Shown here: in pieces, positions 8,130 to 16,540 of the stretch | How positions within the stretch are numbered: position 1 is the first letter of the stretch | Layout: each line of letters begins with the position of its first letter | From: an uncultured Bacilli bacterium | GTDB taxonomy: Bacteria; Bacillota_I; Bacilli_A; RF39; UBA660 | DNA length: 64,000 nucleotides | Direction: 5' to 3' | NCBI GenBank assembly: GCA_934098375.1 | Contig: CAKOOC010000003.1 | Location: 21,524-85,523, forward strand | Translations under genes and position numbers: made by a program | The notes under the pieces: generated by a model | Told to the model about the DNA's origin: nothing | The model's input: only the letters and a program-made list of their open reading frames with translations | Databases searched by the model: none

Positions 8130-10996
8130 TTTTTCTTTTCACCACTACTTTCCTTTTTCTTAGAATTAAATGCAGCAAGTTCAGAAACATTATAAGCAGA
8201 AGCCATTGATTTTCCTAACTGTTCAAGAATTTTAACTGTTTCCACAGTAATAGGATCATTCCCTCTTATATCAGAGAATACACCATCTAATGCAGCTTGA
8301 CATTCATCTAATGACGCTGTAGGTGTTAAATTTAATAACTTTCTCATGTCATTATTATAAATAGCAGCTTGAGATACATCATTCATTTTTCTAATATCAG
8401 AAAGTATTTCGTTAGTTACTTCTGGACTACAAGCATATCGAAGCGTTTCTCTATCTTTATTAAGAGCAGTAACCTTAGCGTCATATTTTTTACTATCGGT
8501 ATCTGTTTTAATATCAGCAATTTGTTTAGCTTCCGCAGCGCTAATTGCTGATATAGCTTGATTATACTTATTAGTTAAATCCGTGGTTGCCTTCGCCGTA
8601 TTAGCATCAACAGTACTATAACTGTCATTGATTTGTCTAACGTCATTATCAGCGTTTTGTTTAACTTGAGTGATCTTCACTCGTTTTTCAGCATCACTTA
8701 ATGTCGTATCATTATTAATATTATCAATTAAAAACTGTGCTTCATTTTTAACAACATCGATAACATCCGTCACATTAGAACTATTTAACCTAGTAATTTT
8801 TCGCTCTTTATCCAATTCCAATTGTTTTTTCGCAGATGCCTTAGCTTCCGCAGTTAATGAAACATCATTGTCAATTTTAATACATTCATCTTTATATCTT
8901 TGTTCAAATACACTACTATAAGTAGTAGTTATATTAGATACAGCATTTCGTTTTTGCAATGTAGCTGCATCATTTACTGCTGAAATATCATTATTATAAT
9001 TTATTGTTTGTTCTAAAACACTTTGTTGAGTAGTATTATAAACAGCACTTTCTCTCGCTGCTTTTTCCGCTTTAATATCATCATCTTTAGCTTTCATTCC
9101 TTTAAGACCCGTAATCCTATCTACAGAACCTTTTGCTTCCGCAATCAAAGCTTTATCAGCAGAAACTTTTGCTGTTGTAGATGTTTTTAAAGCCGTATTA
9201 ATTTTACTAACAACCCATGAACCATAATCTTTTACAGGGTTTCCGTTTTGATCCAAAACACCCTCTTTATCAGGAACTGAGTCATACCATTCAGCTACAG
9301 CGCCCTGTACTGATGGGAAAACATATGAACCAGTATTAAATCTATTTTTAATTGCACGTTGTCTTCTTGCTGTACGTTTTATATTTTGTTCTTCATATCT
9401 CTTTTCATTTGCACTTGCTTGAGCACCAATTGTATCACCTAGCTTGTCAATATCAACATTTCCTGCCGCTACGCCACGAGCAACGGTGCCAACTCCTCTA
9501 GCAGCAGTTCTTAATGCAGCACCACCAACTCCTAAAACCGTTGAAGCAGCATGAACAGCACTATCAGCAACTCTACCAGCACCACTTAAATTCTCACGGT
9601 ACCTTCTTCTTCTTTCATTAAATGCATCTCTTTCATCTTTTCTTTTTAATCTTGCATCATATTGATCAGTACCCTTAACAAAACTAGCAATTCTATTCCA
9701 TCCCCATTTAGCAACTCCTGCACCTAGCGCACCAGCACCAACAGCAGCTCTTTTGCCGTATTCATTCTCATTAAGTTTTCTCTTAATACTCATTTGTGGA
9801 ACTTTTATGCTGAATAATTCTTCAATTAATTTTGGTGCATCTTTTGCAAATTGTAAAACACCTAAAATAACTATTACAAAAGCAATTAATTTTATAAATC
9901 CATTTTCACTACCAGAAAATACTGAAGCAATAGGTCCATTTTCAGAACATAATAATTGTATTGTAAATAAGGCAAAATAAATAACTAATAATCTTTCAAA
10001 CACCATTAAGTATGTTTTAGATAATTCCTTTAGCCATTTATCGAATGATCCACCTTTAGGTTTAGTAATTCGCAAAATTACAGGAACTGGTGCAATTAAT
10101 TGTAAAATACCTAATTTAGCAACCCTAACACCCATATCAAGAGCAAAAGACAATAATAAATATGCTGCAACAATACCAGCAGCAGTACTTATAACTGGCA
10201 AATACTCAATCTTATTACCAATTTCATCAATAAAAGTTGCAGATCTAAGTCTGCTCATATTTCCACAGACTAATGAGCTATCAATTGCACGAACATAAGA
10301 AGCACATATTGGTTCTGAAGTATTACTTTTGCAATCATTATATGTATAAGTTTTTCCATCAATCACTGGATGAAAAAAAGCTGTGAAAATCGTGATTGAA
10401 AGGTCGTAACCGGCGTATTTTGAATCAAAACTACCGTTACTAGGATTTGAGCATTTATATTTAGATAAATTATCTAATATTCCTCCTGTACCTTCCTTAG
10501 ACGAATTATCAGTACTACTGGTATTAGTATCAATTGATGCACCAAATACAATTCTAGATAAAACATTTGTATCTAAAACTCTGTTTTGTATTCTCTGTAA
10601 ATAATTAAACCCAGTTGGTAGTAAAGCAACTATTATAAGTGATATTATTAAATTCTTTATGATACCAAGCATTGAACTATCGCTTTTATCATCTAATGTA
10701 TCTGGATTTATGATTAATTTAAGTATATTATAAGCAAGAACAAAAAGCATAACGATACCTAAAATACTATAAATTCTATTAGTCAACATTTCAAATTGGC
10801 TCGAACCACCATCAGTACTTCTAGAAAAAAGTTGAACTTGAGCTACTTTATTAAAAATTTGATAAAAAACACTTACAAGATAATATACAATCCCATCAAG
10901 AAATAATAAAATAGAGTATAATTTACCCATGAACCAATCGCTTATACCGGCCACAACGTCATCAGCAACGGACATATTTAATAAAAACTTTATCAT
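8126..10996 (-). CDS. VirB6/TrbL-like polytopic channel protein with long coiled-coil tail
   Basis: 956 residues, start supported by GAAGGGAG. Residues 1-430 contain several membrane helices, with an external loop between the third and fourth (about 140-240, four Cys) and a basic RKLNENEYGKRAAVG boundary, as in VirB6/TrbL/TcpH proteins that form the inner-membrane channel. The stretch at about 430-560 is Ala/Gly/Arg-rich. The last 400 residues are a predicted cytoplasmic coiled coil rich in Lys, Asp, Thr and Ala. This tail is much longer than in minimal VirB6 proteins. The gene ends with TGA overlapping the next start. Confidence 0.8.
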   Translation of the reverse strand: MIKFLLNMSVADDVVAGISDWFMGKLYSILLFLDGIVYYLVSVFYQIFNKVAQVQLFSRSTDGGSSQFEMLTNRIYSILGIVMLFVLAYNILKLIINPDTLDDKSDSSMLGIIKNLIISLIIVALLPTGFNYLQRIQNRVLDTNVLSRIVFGASIDTNTSSTDNSSKEGTGGILDNLSKYKCSNPSNGSFDSKYAGYDLSITIFTAFFHPVIDGKTYTYNDCKSNTSEPICASYVRAIDSSLVCGNMSRLRSATFIDEIGNKIEYLPVISTAAGIVAAYLLLSFALDMGVRVAKLGILQLIAPVPVILRITKPKGGSFDKWLKELSKTYLMVFERLLVIYFALFTIQLLCSENGPIASVFSGSENGFIKLIAFVIVILGVLQFAKDAPKLIEELFSIKVPQMSIKRKLNENEYGKRAAVGAGALGAGVAKWGWNRIASFVKGTDQYDARLKRKDERDAFNERRRRYRENLSGAGRVADSAVHAASTVLGVGGAALRTAARGVGTVARGVAAGNVDIDKLGDTIGAQASANEKRYEEQNIKRTARRQRAIKNRFNTGSYVFPSVQGAVAEWYDSVPDKEGVLDQNGNPVKDYGSWVVSKINTALKTSTTAKVSADKALIAEAKGSVDRITGLKGMKAKDDDIKAEKAARESAVYNTTQQSVLEQTINYNNDISAVNDAATLQKRNAVSNITTTYSSVFEQRYKDECIKIDNDVSLTAEAKASAKKQLELDKERKITRLNSSNVTDVIDVVKNEAQFLIDNINNDTTLSDAEKRVKITQVKQNADNDVRQINDSYSTVDANTAKATTDLTNKYNQAISAISAAEAKQIADIKTDTDSKKYDAKVTALNKDRETLRYACSPEVTNEILSDIRKMNDVSQAAIYNNDMRKLLNLTPTASLDECQAALDGVFSDIRGNDPITVETVKILEQLGKSMASAYNVSELAAFNSKKKESSGEKKK

Positions 10997-11010
10997 ACTT
11001 TTACTCCCTT

Positions 11011-11880
11011 CTATTTAATGCAAGTTGAATAATCACCGCTATCAATTAAATCCAGTACCAAATTTAAAAATGTCGGAAGTAACCATAAAGCTGCTATCAA
11101 AAATAATCTTTTTATTAATCTTTTGTTTGCTTTTTTTAATTCGTCTGCATTTTTCATAAATAAAACTGCCAAATACTCATAAACTGATATAACTGCCGCA
11201 AGAAGTGGTGCAAATATTCTTATCATATCAAGTATTGATTGTAAGTCACCTTTAAAATCACCTAAAATACTGCAATCAGCATTATTACCATTATCGCTAT
11301 CTATAATATCAGATCCAGATGTATTATTATTGCTATTATTGTTATTATTAGTTCCTGAATTGTTTGAATTATTATTACCATTAGAATTATTTCCAGAAAC
11401 CACATTATTTACTGTGCTGGCATATGAATGACAAGAACCACCAGACCATTTACACCCAGCTTCTTTACAATTGTATTCCAACGATTTATCTGTTGCCATT
11501 ATTGATACACATGTATTATCTTTAATATTTCCACCTCTAGGCGTTGTTATAATAACATCTACATCAGATTTTAATGCGGCTTGAGCCACAACGCTTCCTT
11601 CTATATAATAATTAACATTACATTTATAATTTCCATTGGTTAATTTTCCACTTATATTAACTTCCACATCTAATTTTGTAGAATTTACCGAATTAAAATT
11701 TGCTATAGTACTTCCATTACATATAAGAACAGCTTCTGTAATATTTTTCTTTGGGTTAAAATCTATATACATTTTTCCCTCATTTAAATCATAAGTTATA
11801 ATATCTTTTGCAAATACAATACTCTTAAATGAAAAGAAAGACACTAACACCAAAATTATAATATTCCATTTTTTTATCAT
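11011..11880 (-). CDS. Secreted ectodomain fused to TrbC/VirB2-like two-helix module (copy 2)
   Basis: The start at 11880 is chosen because AAGGTGA lies eight bases upstream; a longer frame is less likely. The 289-residue product has a signal peptide, a beta-rich ectodomain (about 25-150) ending in a Cys motif (EAGCKWSGGSC), a low-complexity Asn/Ser/Gly linker, and a C-terminal pair of membrane helices separated by a short basic loop (NADELKKANKRLIKR). The last part aligns by eye with the C-terminus of the gene at 14277-15260 and with the 116-residue protein at 11991-12341. It is probably a surface or channel subunit of the T4SS-like machine. Confidence 0.65.
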   Translation of the reverse strand: MIKKWNIIILVLVSFFSFKSIVFAKDIITYDLNEGKMYIDFNPKKNITEAVLICNGSTIANFNSVNSTKLDVEVNISGKLTNGNYKCNVNYYIEGSVVAQAALKSDVDVIITTPRGGNIKDNTCVSIMATDKSLEYNCKEAGCKWSGGSCHSYASTVNNVVSGNNSNGNNNSNNSGTNNNNNSNNNTSGSDIIDSDNGNNADCSILGDFKGDLQSILDMIRIFAPLLAAVISVYEYLAVLFMKNADELKKANKRLIKRLFLIAALWLLPTFLNLVLDLIDSGDYSTCIK

Positions 11881-11966
11881 AACTAATTTCACCTTAAATT
11901 CCATTTAAACAATTGTATTTGACAGAAAAATCCTTTAAATACACTATTCCATTAAAAATTATAACA

Positions 11967-11993
11967 TAAAAAAAAACAACAGTAAAGTTGTTA
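11967..11993 (-). terminator. Terminator after the 116-residue VirB2-like gene
   Basis: AACAAC/GTTGTT stem (11975-11992) overlapping the stop codon, followed on the minus strand by a run of nine T. It should isolate the small VirB2-like gene from the ectodomain-fusion gene downstream. Confidence 0.8.
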
Positions 11994-12341
11994 TTTTTTC
12001 CAAGGATATAAAATACTATTACGGCAAGTATCGAAACCAGCAGCTTCTTCAGCAGTTGAATAATCACTTAATGTACCAAATAACCATAAAACAATTGATG
12101 GTATAAAGAATATTACTACGCCAGAAAGTGCACGCATACCAAGACTTTTAGCAGACTTTTTAATTTCGTCATCCTTACTAGCAACAACTGCTTTACCAAA
12201 ATCAAACATACCATAAGCAATAATTAATAATGGAATTGCAATTTTAAATATAGTTAATATCCAACCAGCAAAAGTTAAAATTTCTTTGGCATTTGTACAA
12301 AAATCGCCAACATCCCAACCACTTAATAATAAATTACTCAT
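11991..12341 (-). CDS. TrbC/VirB2-like two-helix membrane protein (candidate pilin/channel subunit)
   Basis: 116 residues: short N-terminus, membrane helix about 19-42, a conserved polar loop (FDFGKAVVASKDDEIKKSAK), and a second helix about 68-88, then a short Cys-containing tail. This hairpin topology and size recall VirB2/TrbC pilins, although no long cleaved signal is present. The same module forms the C-terminus of two neighbouring larger proteins. It has its own near-consensus promoter and its own terminator, as expected for an abundant subunit. Homology to true pilins is inferred from topology and context. Confidence 0.65.
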   Translation of the reverse strand: MSNLLLSGWDVGDFCTNAKEILTFAGWILTIFKIAIPLLIIAYGMFDFGKAVVASKDDEIKKSAKSLGMRALSGVVIFFIPSIVLWLFGTLSDYSTAEEAAGFDTCRNSILYPWKK

Positions 12342-12367
12342 AAAATTCTCTCCCTTACAACACTTAA

Positions 12368-12397
12368 ATTATATATTATTTTAATAACTATTGTCAA
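12368..12397 (-). promoter_or_regulatory. Strong sigma-A type promoter of the VirB2-like gene
   Basis: TTGACA at 12392-12397 and TATAAT at 12368-12373, 18-base spacer, both hexamers perfect. Start codon is about 27 bases downstream of the -10. Confidence 0.85.
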
Positions 12398-12416
12398 CAA
12401 AATTATCGAAACTTGC

Positions 12417-13463
12417 CTACTTATCAGTAGATTTCTTTAATTTAAGTTTACCTAATAATTCATCAATAACTTGAATTCTTTCTTTTCTTTCATCAAAATT
12501 TGGCATATTGAAAAATACTTTCATTTTTGTCTCATATTCCAAATTACTTATTTCATCATCTTTAATCGCACTTCTATTTAAAATAATCTTTCCATTACTA
12601 GTTTTTTCTAATACCCCCCTATTAGATTTAAATAGTTTATTTAATCTTATCGTTCCTGGTTCAATTAAGTACAAAATATCCGTACAAATTCCCTTAGCAT
12701 CATTACCATTTAAATCTACAACAATTACGCTTTCGTCCTTAAGTACATTTATTTGCATCTTTAAATCTTCTATAGAAGTTGCCATTATAAGATGATCATC
12801 TCTAAAATAAACTCCATCTTGTTTATTCATTTCTATTCCTTTAACTTTATAATGATAACTAAGATGTTTTACCATCATATACATTAAAGTTGTAGCACCT
12901 GCATGCTCCGTTATATTTTGAATACCAATTATTACTTTATCAGTATCCTTTTCTTCTTCATTTTTTTTGCCAAACAAACTATTAAATAATCCTCTATTTT
13001 TACTTCCAAAATTATTTGGTAAATCACTCGCATTTGGTTTATCATTATCAGTATTTGCAGAAGACACATTACTATTATTATTTGTTTCTACTAAATATTT
13101 TTGAACATCTTGAAGACTATTTGGATGATCAATTAAATATCCGATTGAGCTAGCATTCTTAGTAAAATTATAATATCCTTTTTCTACTAACTTTGATAAA
13201 TAATTAGCACTATTAACAAGCTCACTATTATTTAAAAGTAATATAACTCTGCTAGGTTCAAAAAAAGATAAGAAATCAAAAAGAGATGTAAAATCATAAT
13301 AATTTCTAATAGCCGTTATATCAATAATAACTTTGTTATAAAATAGATTTACAAATTCTTGTTCTATTTCACTTCTATTAAATTCACCTTCTAATGTTTT
13401 AATAACATCTACTTGAAGTTCACTTAATACTTTACTATTTTGATTTTTAATTATTATATTCAT
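12417..13463 (-). CDS. CpaE/TadZ-like protein with degenerate P-loop
   Basis: 348 residues, cytoplasmic. Residues 1-130 look like a receiver-type alpha/beta domain; 130-170 is an Asn/Ser-rich linker; 170-345 resembles a ParA/MinD-type ATPase. The P-loop reads ITEHAGATTL, where the family normally has KGGxGKTT, so the key Lys is missing; VIVVDLNGND sits where Walker B would be. CpaE/TadZ proteins localise Tad pilus machines to the pole. The two pilin-like genes immediately upstream support such a role. An alternative is a T4SS-specific MinD-like factor. Confidence 0.55.
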   Translation of the reverse strand: MNIIIKNQNSKVLSELQVDVIKTLEGEFNRSEIEQEFVNLFYNKVIIDITAIRNYYDFTSLFDFLSFFEPSRVILLLNNSELVNSANYLSKLVEKGYYNFTKNASSIGYLIDHPNSLQDVQKYLVETNNNSNVSSANTDNDKPNASDLPNNFGSKNRGLFNSLFGKKNEEEKDTDKVIIGIQNITEHAGATTLMYMMVKHLSYHYKVKGIEMNKQDGVYFRDDHLIMATSIEDLKMQINVLKDESVIVVDLNGNDAKGICTDILYLIEPGTIRLNKLFKSNRGVLEKTSNGKIILNRSAIKDDEISNLEYETKMKVFFNMPNFDERKERIQVIDELLGKLKLKKSTDK

Positions 13464-13476
13464 TTTATCATCTCTT

Positions 13477-13917
13477 CTAGTTTACATTATCATTTGCAAA
13501 ATAAACTGCTTTAGTTTCACCCGTTATTGGAAAAGTTAAAAGATCACCAAATACAGGTAAATCTAATCTAAAAAATACTCTAACATAATAACGCGTACTA
13601 GGAATGGTTGTCTCATCATTGCGCACTTTTGAAATGCAGTATCTAAATTTATTACTTTGAGAATTTGCTCTACCATAACCGGTTTCATTTGAAGCGCAAG
13701 AACCAAATACAAAATAACTCGAACCATTTAAATACGTAGTTATTTCATTCTCCGTATCACTATCATGACCTTCATTTTTCTCTATTATATTTATAATACC
13801 ATTTTTTACTTTAAAAGCCCGTGAATAATTAACAGATATAGCTAAATATCCGGTAAACAATACAATAAATACTATTACTAAAGAGAAAATCCAAGTTCCA
13901 CCTATTGACTCTCTCAT
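13477..13917 (-). CDS. TadE-like single-pass pseudopilin (minor subunit)
   Basis: 146 residues. A short N-terminus (MRESIGGTW) precedes one membrane helix (about 8-28), then an external domain of about 115 residues with two Cys and a YYVRVFFRLDLP segment. The layout matches TadE/TadF minor pseudopilins, which start with a short charged segment and a single helix. Gene order (pilin-like, this gene, CpaE-like) also resembles Tad loci. No Tad ATPase or prepilin peptidase is in the window. The ribosome site AAAGG is unusually close to the ATG. Confidence 0.45.
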   Translation of the reverse strand: MRESIGGTWIFSLVIVFIVLFTGYLAISVNYSRAFKVKNGIINIIEKNEGHDSDTENEITTYLNGSSYFVFGSCASNETGYGRANSQSNKFRYCISKVRNDETTIPSTRYYVRVFFRLDLPVFGDLLTFPITGETKAVYFANDNVN

Positions 13918-13929
13918 ACCTTTATTTTT

Positions 13930-14205
13930 CTATCCATTTGACTGTTGATTTTGATTAGTATTATTATTTGTTGTTTTGTCCGGACAAATTAAGCCAGTTT
14001 TGGCTTTTCCATCATTATCTAAATATGTACAAGAACATGTTTTACCATTGCAGCCTGAGCAAGAAATTGCATTTGCACATTTAGTTGAATTAATAATATT
14101 TGTTTTGATTGATGGCCAAATAATCGTTGTAAATAACACCCCAATCGCAGCAATTGCTACTACAGCAATAGCAGTCATACTTAATTCTGAAGAAGCTTCT
14201 TTCAT
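13930..14205 (-). CDS. Small pilin-like protein with Cys-rich tail
   Basis: 91 residues, start backed by a strong AGGAGG. A short N-terminus (MKEASSELS) leads into a hydrophobic helix (about 10-31), followed by a compact external region with six Cys among residues 43-61 and a hydrophilic Asn/Gln tail. Size and topology fit Flp-type or type IV pilins, but the canonical cleavage motif is not clear. The gene has its own promoter and heads the run to TadE-like and CpaE-like genes. The closely spaced Cys may form disulphides or bind metal. Confidence 0.5.
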   Translation of the reverse strand: MKEASSELSMTAIAVVAIAAIGVLFTTIIWPSIKTNIINSTKCANAISCSGCNGKTCSCTYLDNDGKAKTGLICPDKTTNNNTNQNQQSNG

Positions 14206-14242
14206 TTAATAATTCCTCCTATCCTATTCTTACTATATAATT

Positions 14243-14271
14243 AGTATATAATATATTTTTTGTATTTTCAA
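14243..14271 (-). promoter_or_regulatory. Promoter of the pilin-like gene
   Basis: TTGAAA at 14266-14271, 17-base spacer, TATACT at 14243-14248, about 35 bases before the start codon of the 91-residue gene. Confidence 0.7.
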
Positions 14272-14276
14272 GTTGC

Positions 14277-15260
14277 TTATTTACAACTCTTTGTTGGATC
14301 AAATAAACAGTCAATACAAGTTATATATTCACTATCCCCTGATATAAAATTTAATGCTGTCTTTAATATTGTAGGTAAAAAGAAAATAATTACACCTACT
14401 AAAACTCTATTTCCCAACATTATTGCTTGCTTTTTTAAATCATCCGCTTTTCCTGATGAAACAGCTTTATAAAAATCAAATGATCCCATTAATATAATTG
14501 CTAAAGGTGTTATAATTTTAATAATAACAATTGTATAACCAGCTATTTTTAATCCTGGAGATATATCTTTACAAAAAGTTGAACTATTTAAAGGTGTTTT
14601 ATCTCCAGAAACATTATCAGTAACATCATCAGTTCCCGTTGAAGTACTACCACCACGGCCACTTCCACCACCAGAAAATCCACCATTACCAGTGCCAGAA
14701 CCATTATTTCCAGTTCCATTATTTCCAGTTCCATTATTTTCTGATTTCGGATAATTTGGAATTGATGTATCCGAGTAGTTAGTACATGTTTTATTTTCAT
14801 AATAACAACCGGCACTTTTACAACTCTTTTCTAAGTCAGTATCATCAATATAACTACATGCATTTAATTTTGGATCACTCGGTTTCGTTATATTTACATA
14901 TACATCAGACGAAAAAACTTTTTTGGTTGTATCAGAAACATTATTGTTTTTATCACCATAATTATAATAAATATTACAGTAATGCTCTCCCATCGTTAAT
15001 CTATCTGAAATATCAAAAGTAGTTTCAAACTCAGATACTGGGTTATCCATTGTTTGTAAAAAGATTTGATTATTATCACAATATACAGCAGCTTTAACAA
15101 TTTTTTTACTACTTAAAAAACCCGTATTAAAATATACATGCATTGTTCCCTTTGTTAAACTATAAGTAAGAGTGTTACTCTTAGCTAATGTAGTAGTTTT
15201 AAAAGCAAAAAAAGATAAAAGCATTACAATTAATATCAAATATTTATTTTTATTATTCAT
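14277..15260 (-). CDS. Secreted ectodomain fused to TrbC/VirB2-like two-helix module (copy 1)
   Basis: The start at 15260 is chosen because GGGGGA lies eight bases upstream; it overlaps the stop of the preceding gene. 327 residues: signal peptide, beta-rich ectodomain (about 25-165) ending in SCKSAGCYYENKTC, a Gly/Asn/Ser repeat linker, and a two-helix C-terminal module (FDFYKAVSSGKADDLKKQA loop) closely similar to the 116-residue protein at 11991-12341. The Cys motif matches that of the paralogue at 11011-11880. This places an adhesin-like head on a pilin/channel-like module. Confidence 0.7.
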   Translation of the reverse strand: MNNKNKYLILIVMLLSFFAFKTTTLAKSNTLTYSLTKGTMHVYFNTGFLSSKKIVKAAVYCDNNQIFLQTMDNPVSEFETTFDISDRLTMGEHYCNIYYNYGDKNNNVSDTTKKVFSSDVYVNITKPSDPKLNACSYIDDTDLEKSCKSAGCYYENKTCTNYSDTSIPNYPKSENNGTGNNGTGNNGSGTGNGGFSGGGSGRGGSTSTGTDDVTDNVSGDKTPLNSSTFCKDISPGLKIAGYTIVIIKIITPLAIILMGSFDFYKAVSSGKADDLKKQAIMLGNRVLVGVIIFFLPTILKTALNFISGDSEYITCIDCLFDPTKSCK

Positions 15261-16449
15261 AATCATAATCCCCCGTATTTCCATTATCATTATTATTTTT
15301 TAATTTAGTTATAACCTTATAAGCAACAACTCCGCCAATACCAATTACAATTATAATAATAAAAACTAATGCCATATTTCCCGATTTTTTTATATTAAAT
15401 ACATAAATATTGTCTTTATTATCACTGCCTGTAACTACAATATTAATTTTACTTCCATTTTTTAAATTAGAATTACCTATTATTTCATATGATGCTTCTT
15501 CATCTTCTAATGTAATATTAAAATTTAAAGTTTTAACATTTTTATCTATTTTTAAACTATAACTATTTTTATCAGAATTAAAATCAAGCTTATAACCCTC
15601 TATGGTTAATTTTTCTATTTTATTACTACTAGGTTCTTCTTCTTCATATATTAAATTAATAGTATATTCTTTAGTATCCCCATTTTCGGCTGTAACAGTT
15701 ATCACTATTGGCGTATTTATATTAATATTTTCATTATTTTTAATATCAACCTTACTTTTATTAGATTCTGGTACAGCTTCAACCTCAATTCTTGTAGCTT
15801 CCTTACTAATTTCAATTGTATATGTTGTTTTTTCTCTATCAAAAATAATTATACCTTCTGAAAACTTAAGTGATGATAGATATGTATTATTATCTTTAAC
15901 TACTGGAACTTCTGTTGTCGGCTCAGTTGTTGGTTCTGACGTAGTTGTTGTTGTAGTAGTCGTTGTCGTTTTTGTTGTCTTAGTTGTTCTACTAGTTGTT
16001 CTTCTTTTAGTTGTAGTAGTGGTTGTAGGTTTAACCGGCTGCGTTGTTGGCGTTGTTGGTGCCACATAAACAGCCCCACTACTAGTTCTATTACAATCAA
16101 AATAAGATACAGATGTACAATATTTATAATTGTTTAAACCTGGTGTACATGATCCACTATAAGCATCACAACCACTATTAACTTTAATTATATACATATC
16201 TTTATTACCATTTGAACAAGTTACAATATTAGGTGTAATAAAATAAGCAATATGCCATGTACCATCAGGACAAGATGCATTATGACACTGTCCATAATAA
16301 CCATAAGAATTACTAGTAAAAATACCATCCTGAAATTTAACACACGCATCATAAGTTGTATTACTACTTACTGGTGTATTAACATTAGCCGCATAAACAT
16401 TATTACTAAATAAAAATAATAACAAAAATAATAATACTTTTCTTTTCAT
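15253..16449 (-). CDS. Surface protein: Cys-rich head, Thr-rich stalk, two cadherin-like domains, membrane anchor
   Basis: 398 residues. Signal peptide (1-20), Cys-rich domain (25-125), a stalk of Thr/Lys/Arg repeats (about 130-175), two cadherin-like beta-sandwich domains (about 190-270 and 275-350, each with the AENGDTKEYTIN-type ending), and a C-terminal membrane helix with a basic and acidic tail. Similar architecture occurs in the 989-residue gene upstream. It likely displays a head domain beyond the wall. The start follows AAGGAAGG. A hairpin terminator lies directly before the ribosome site, which may tune its expression. Confidence 0.75.
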   Translation of the reverse strand: MKRKVLLFLLLFLFSNNVYAANVNTPVSSNTTYDACVKFQDGIFTSNSYGYYGQCHNASCPDGTWHIAYFITPNIVTCSNGNKDMYIIKVNSGCDAYSGSCTPGLNNYKYCTSVSYFDCNRTSSGAVYVAPTTPTTQPVKPTTTTTTKRRTTSRTTKTTKTTTTTTTTTTSEPTTEPTTEVPVVKDNNTYLSSLKFSEGIIIFDREKTTYTIEISKEATRIEVEAVPESNKSKVDIKNNENININTPIVITVTAENGDTKEYTINLIYEEEEPSSNKIEKLTIEGYKLDFNSDKNSYSLKIDKNVKTLNFNITLEDEEASYEIIGNSNLKNGSKINIVVTGSDNKDNIYVFNIKKSGNMALVFIIIIVIGIGGVVAYKVITKLKNNNDNGNTGDYDYE

Positions 16450-16466
16450 ATAAACCTTCCTTAAAA

Positions 16467-16490
16467 AAAGATACCAGTAATGGTATCTTT
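16467..16490 (-). terminator. Hairpin with T-run directly before the next ribosome site
   Basis: Perfect 10-bp stem (AAAGATACCA/TGGTATCTTT) with four-base loop, then seven T on the minus strand. AAGGAAGG and the start codon of the 398-residue gene follow within 25 bases, so it acts as an intra-operon terminator or attenuator. Confidence 0.75.
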
Positions 16491-16510
16491 CCTTTATAGA
16501 TCCAAGACCT

Positions 16511-16540
16511 ATATTAATAATATCATAAAATTATTAATAT
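16511..16540. repeat. Perfect AT inverted repeat after a stop codon
   Basis: ATATTAATAA and TTATTAATAT arms (10 bp) around a 10-base spacer, ending at the stop of the 219-residue gene. No T-run follows, so it may protect the 3' end of the message or bind a protein. Confidence 0.6.

Noticed and set aside
14588..14760. CRISPR-like short repeats
   Set aside because: Repeats encode Gly-Asn-Asn-Gly-Thr linker units in frame, with no spacers.
15602..16069. Val-rich plus-strand frame of 155 codons
   Set aside because: It is the antisense reading of the Thr-codon repeats in the minus-strand surface protein; no ribosome site and biased composition.
15900..16100. Gln/Arg-rich 66-codon minus-strand frame
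   Set aside because: Out-of-frame reading of the Thr repeat stalk of the 398-residue surface protein.
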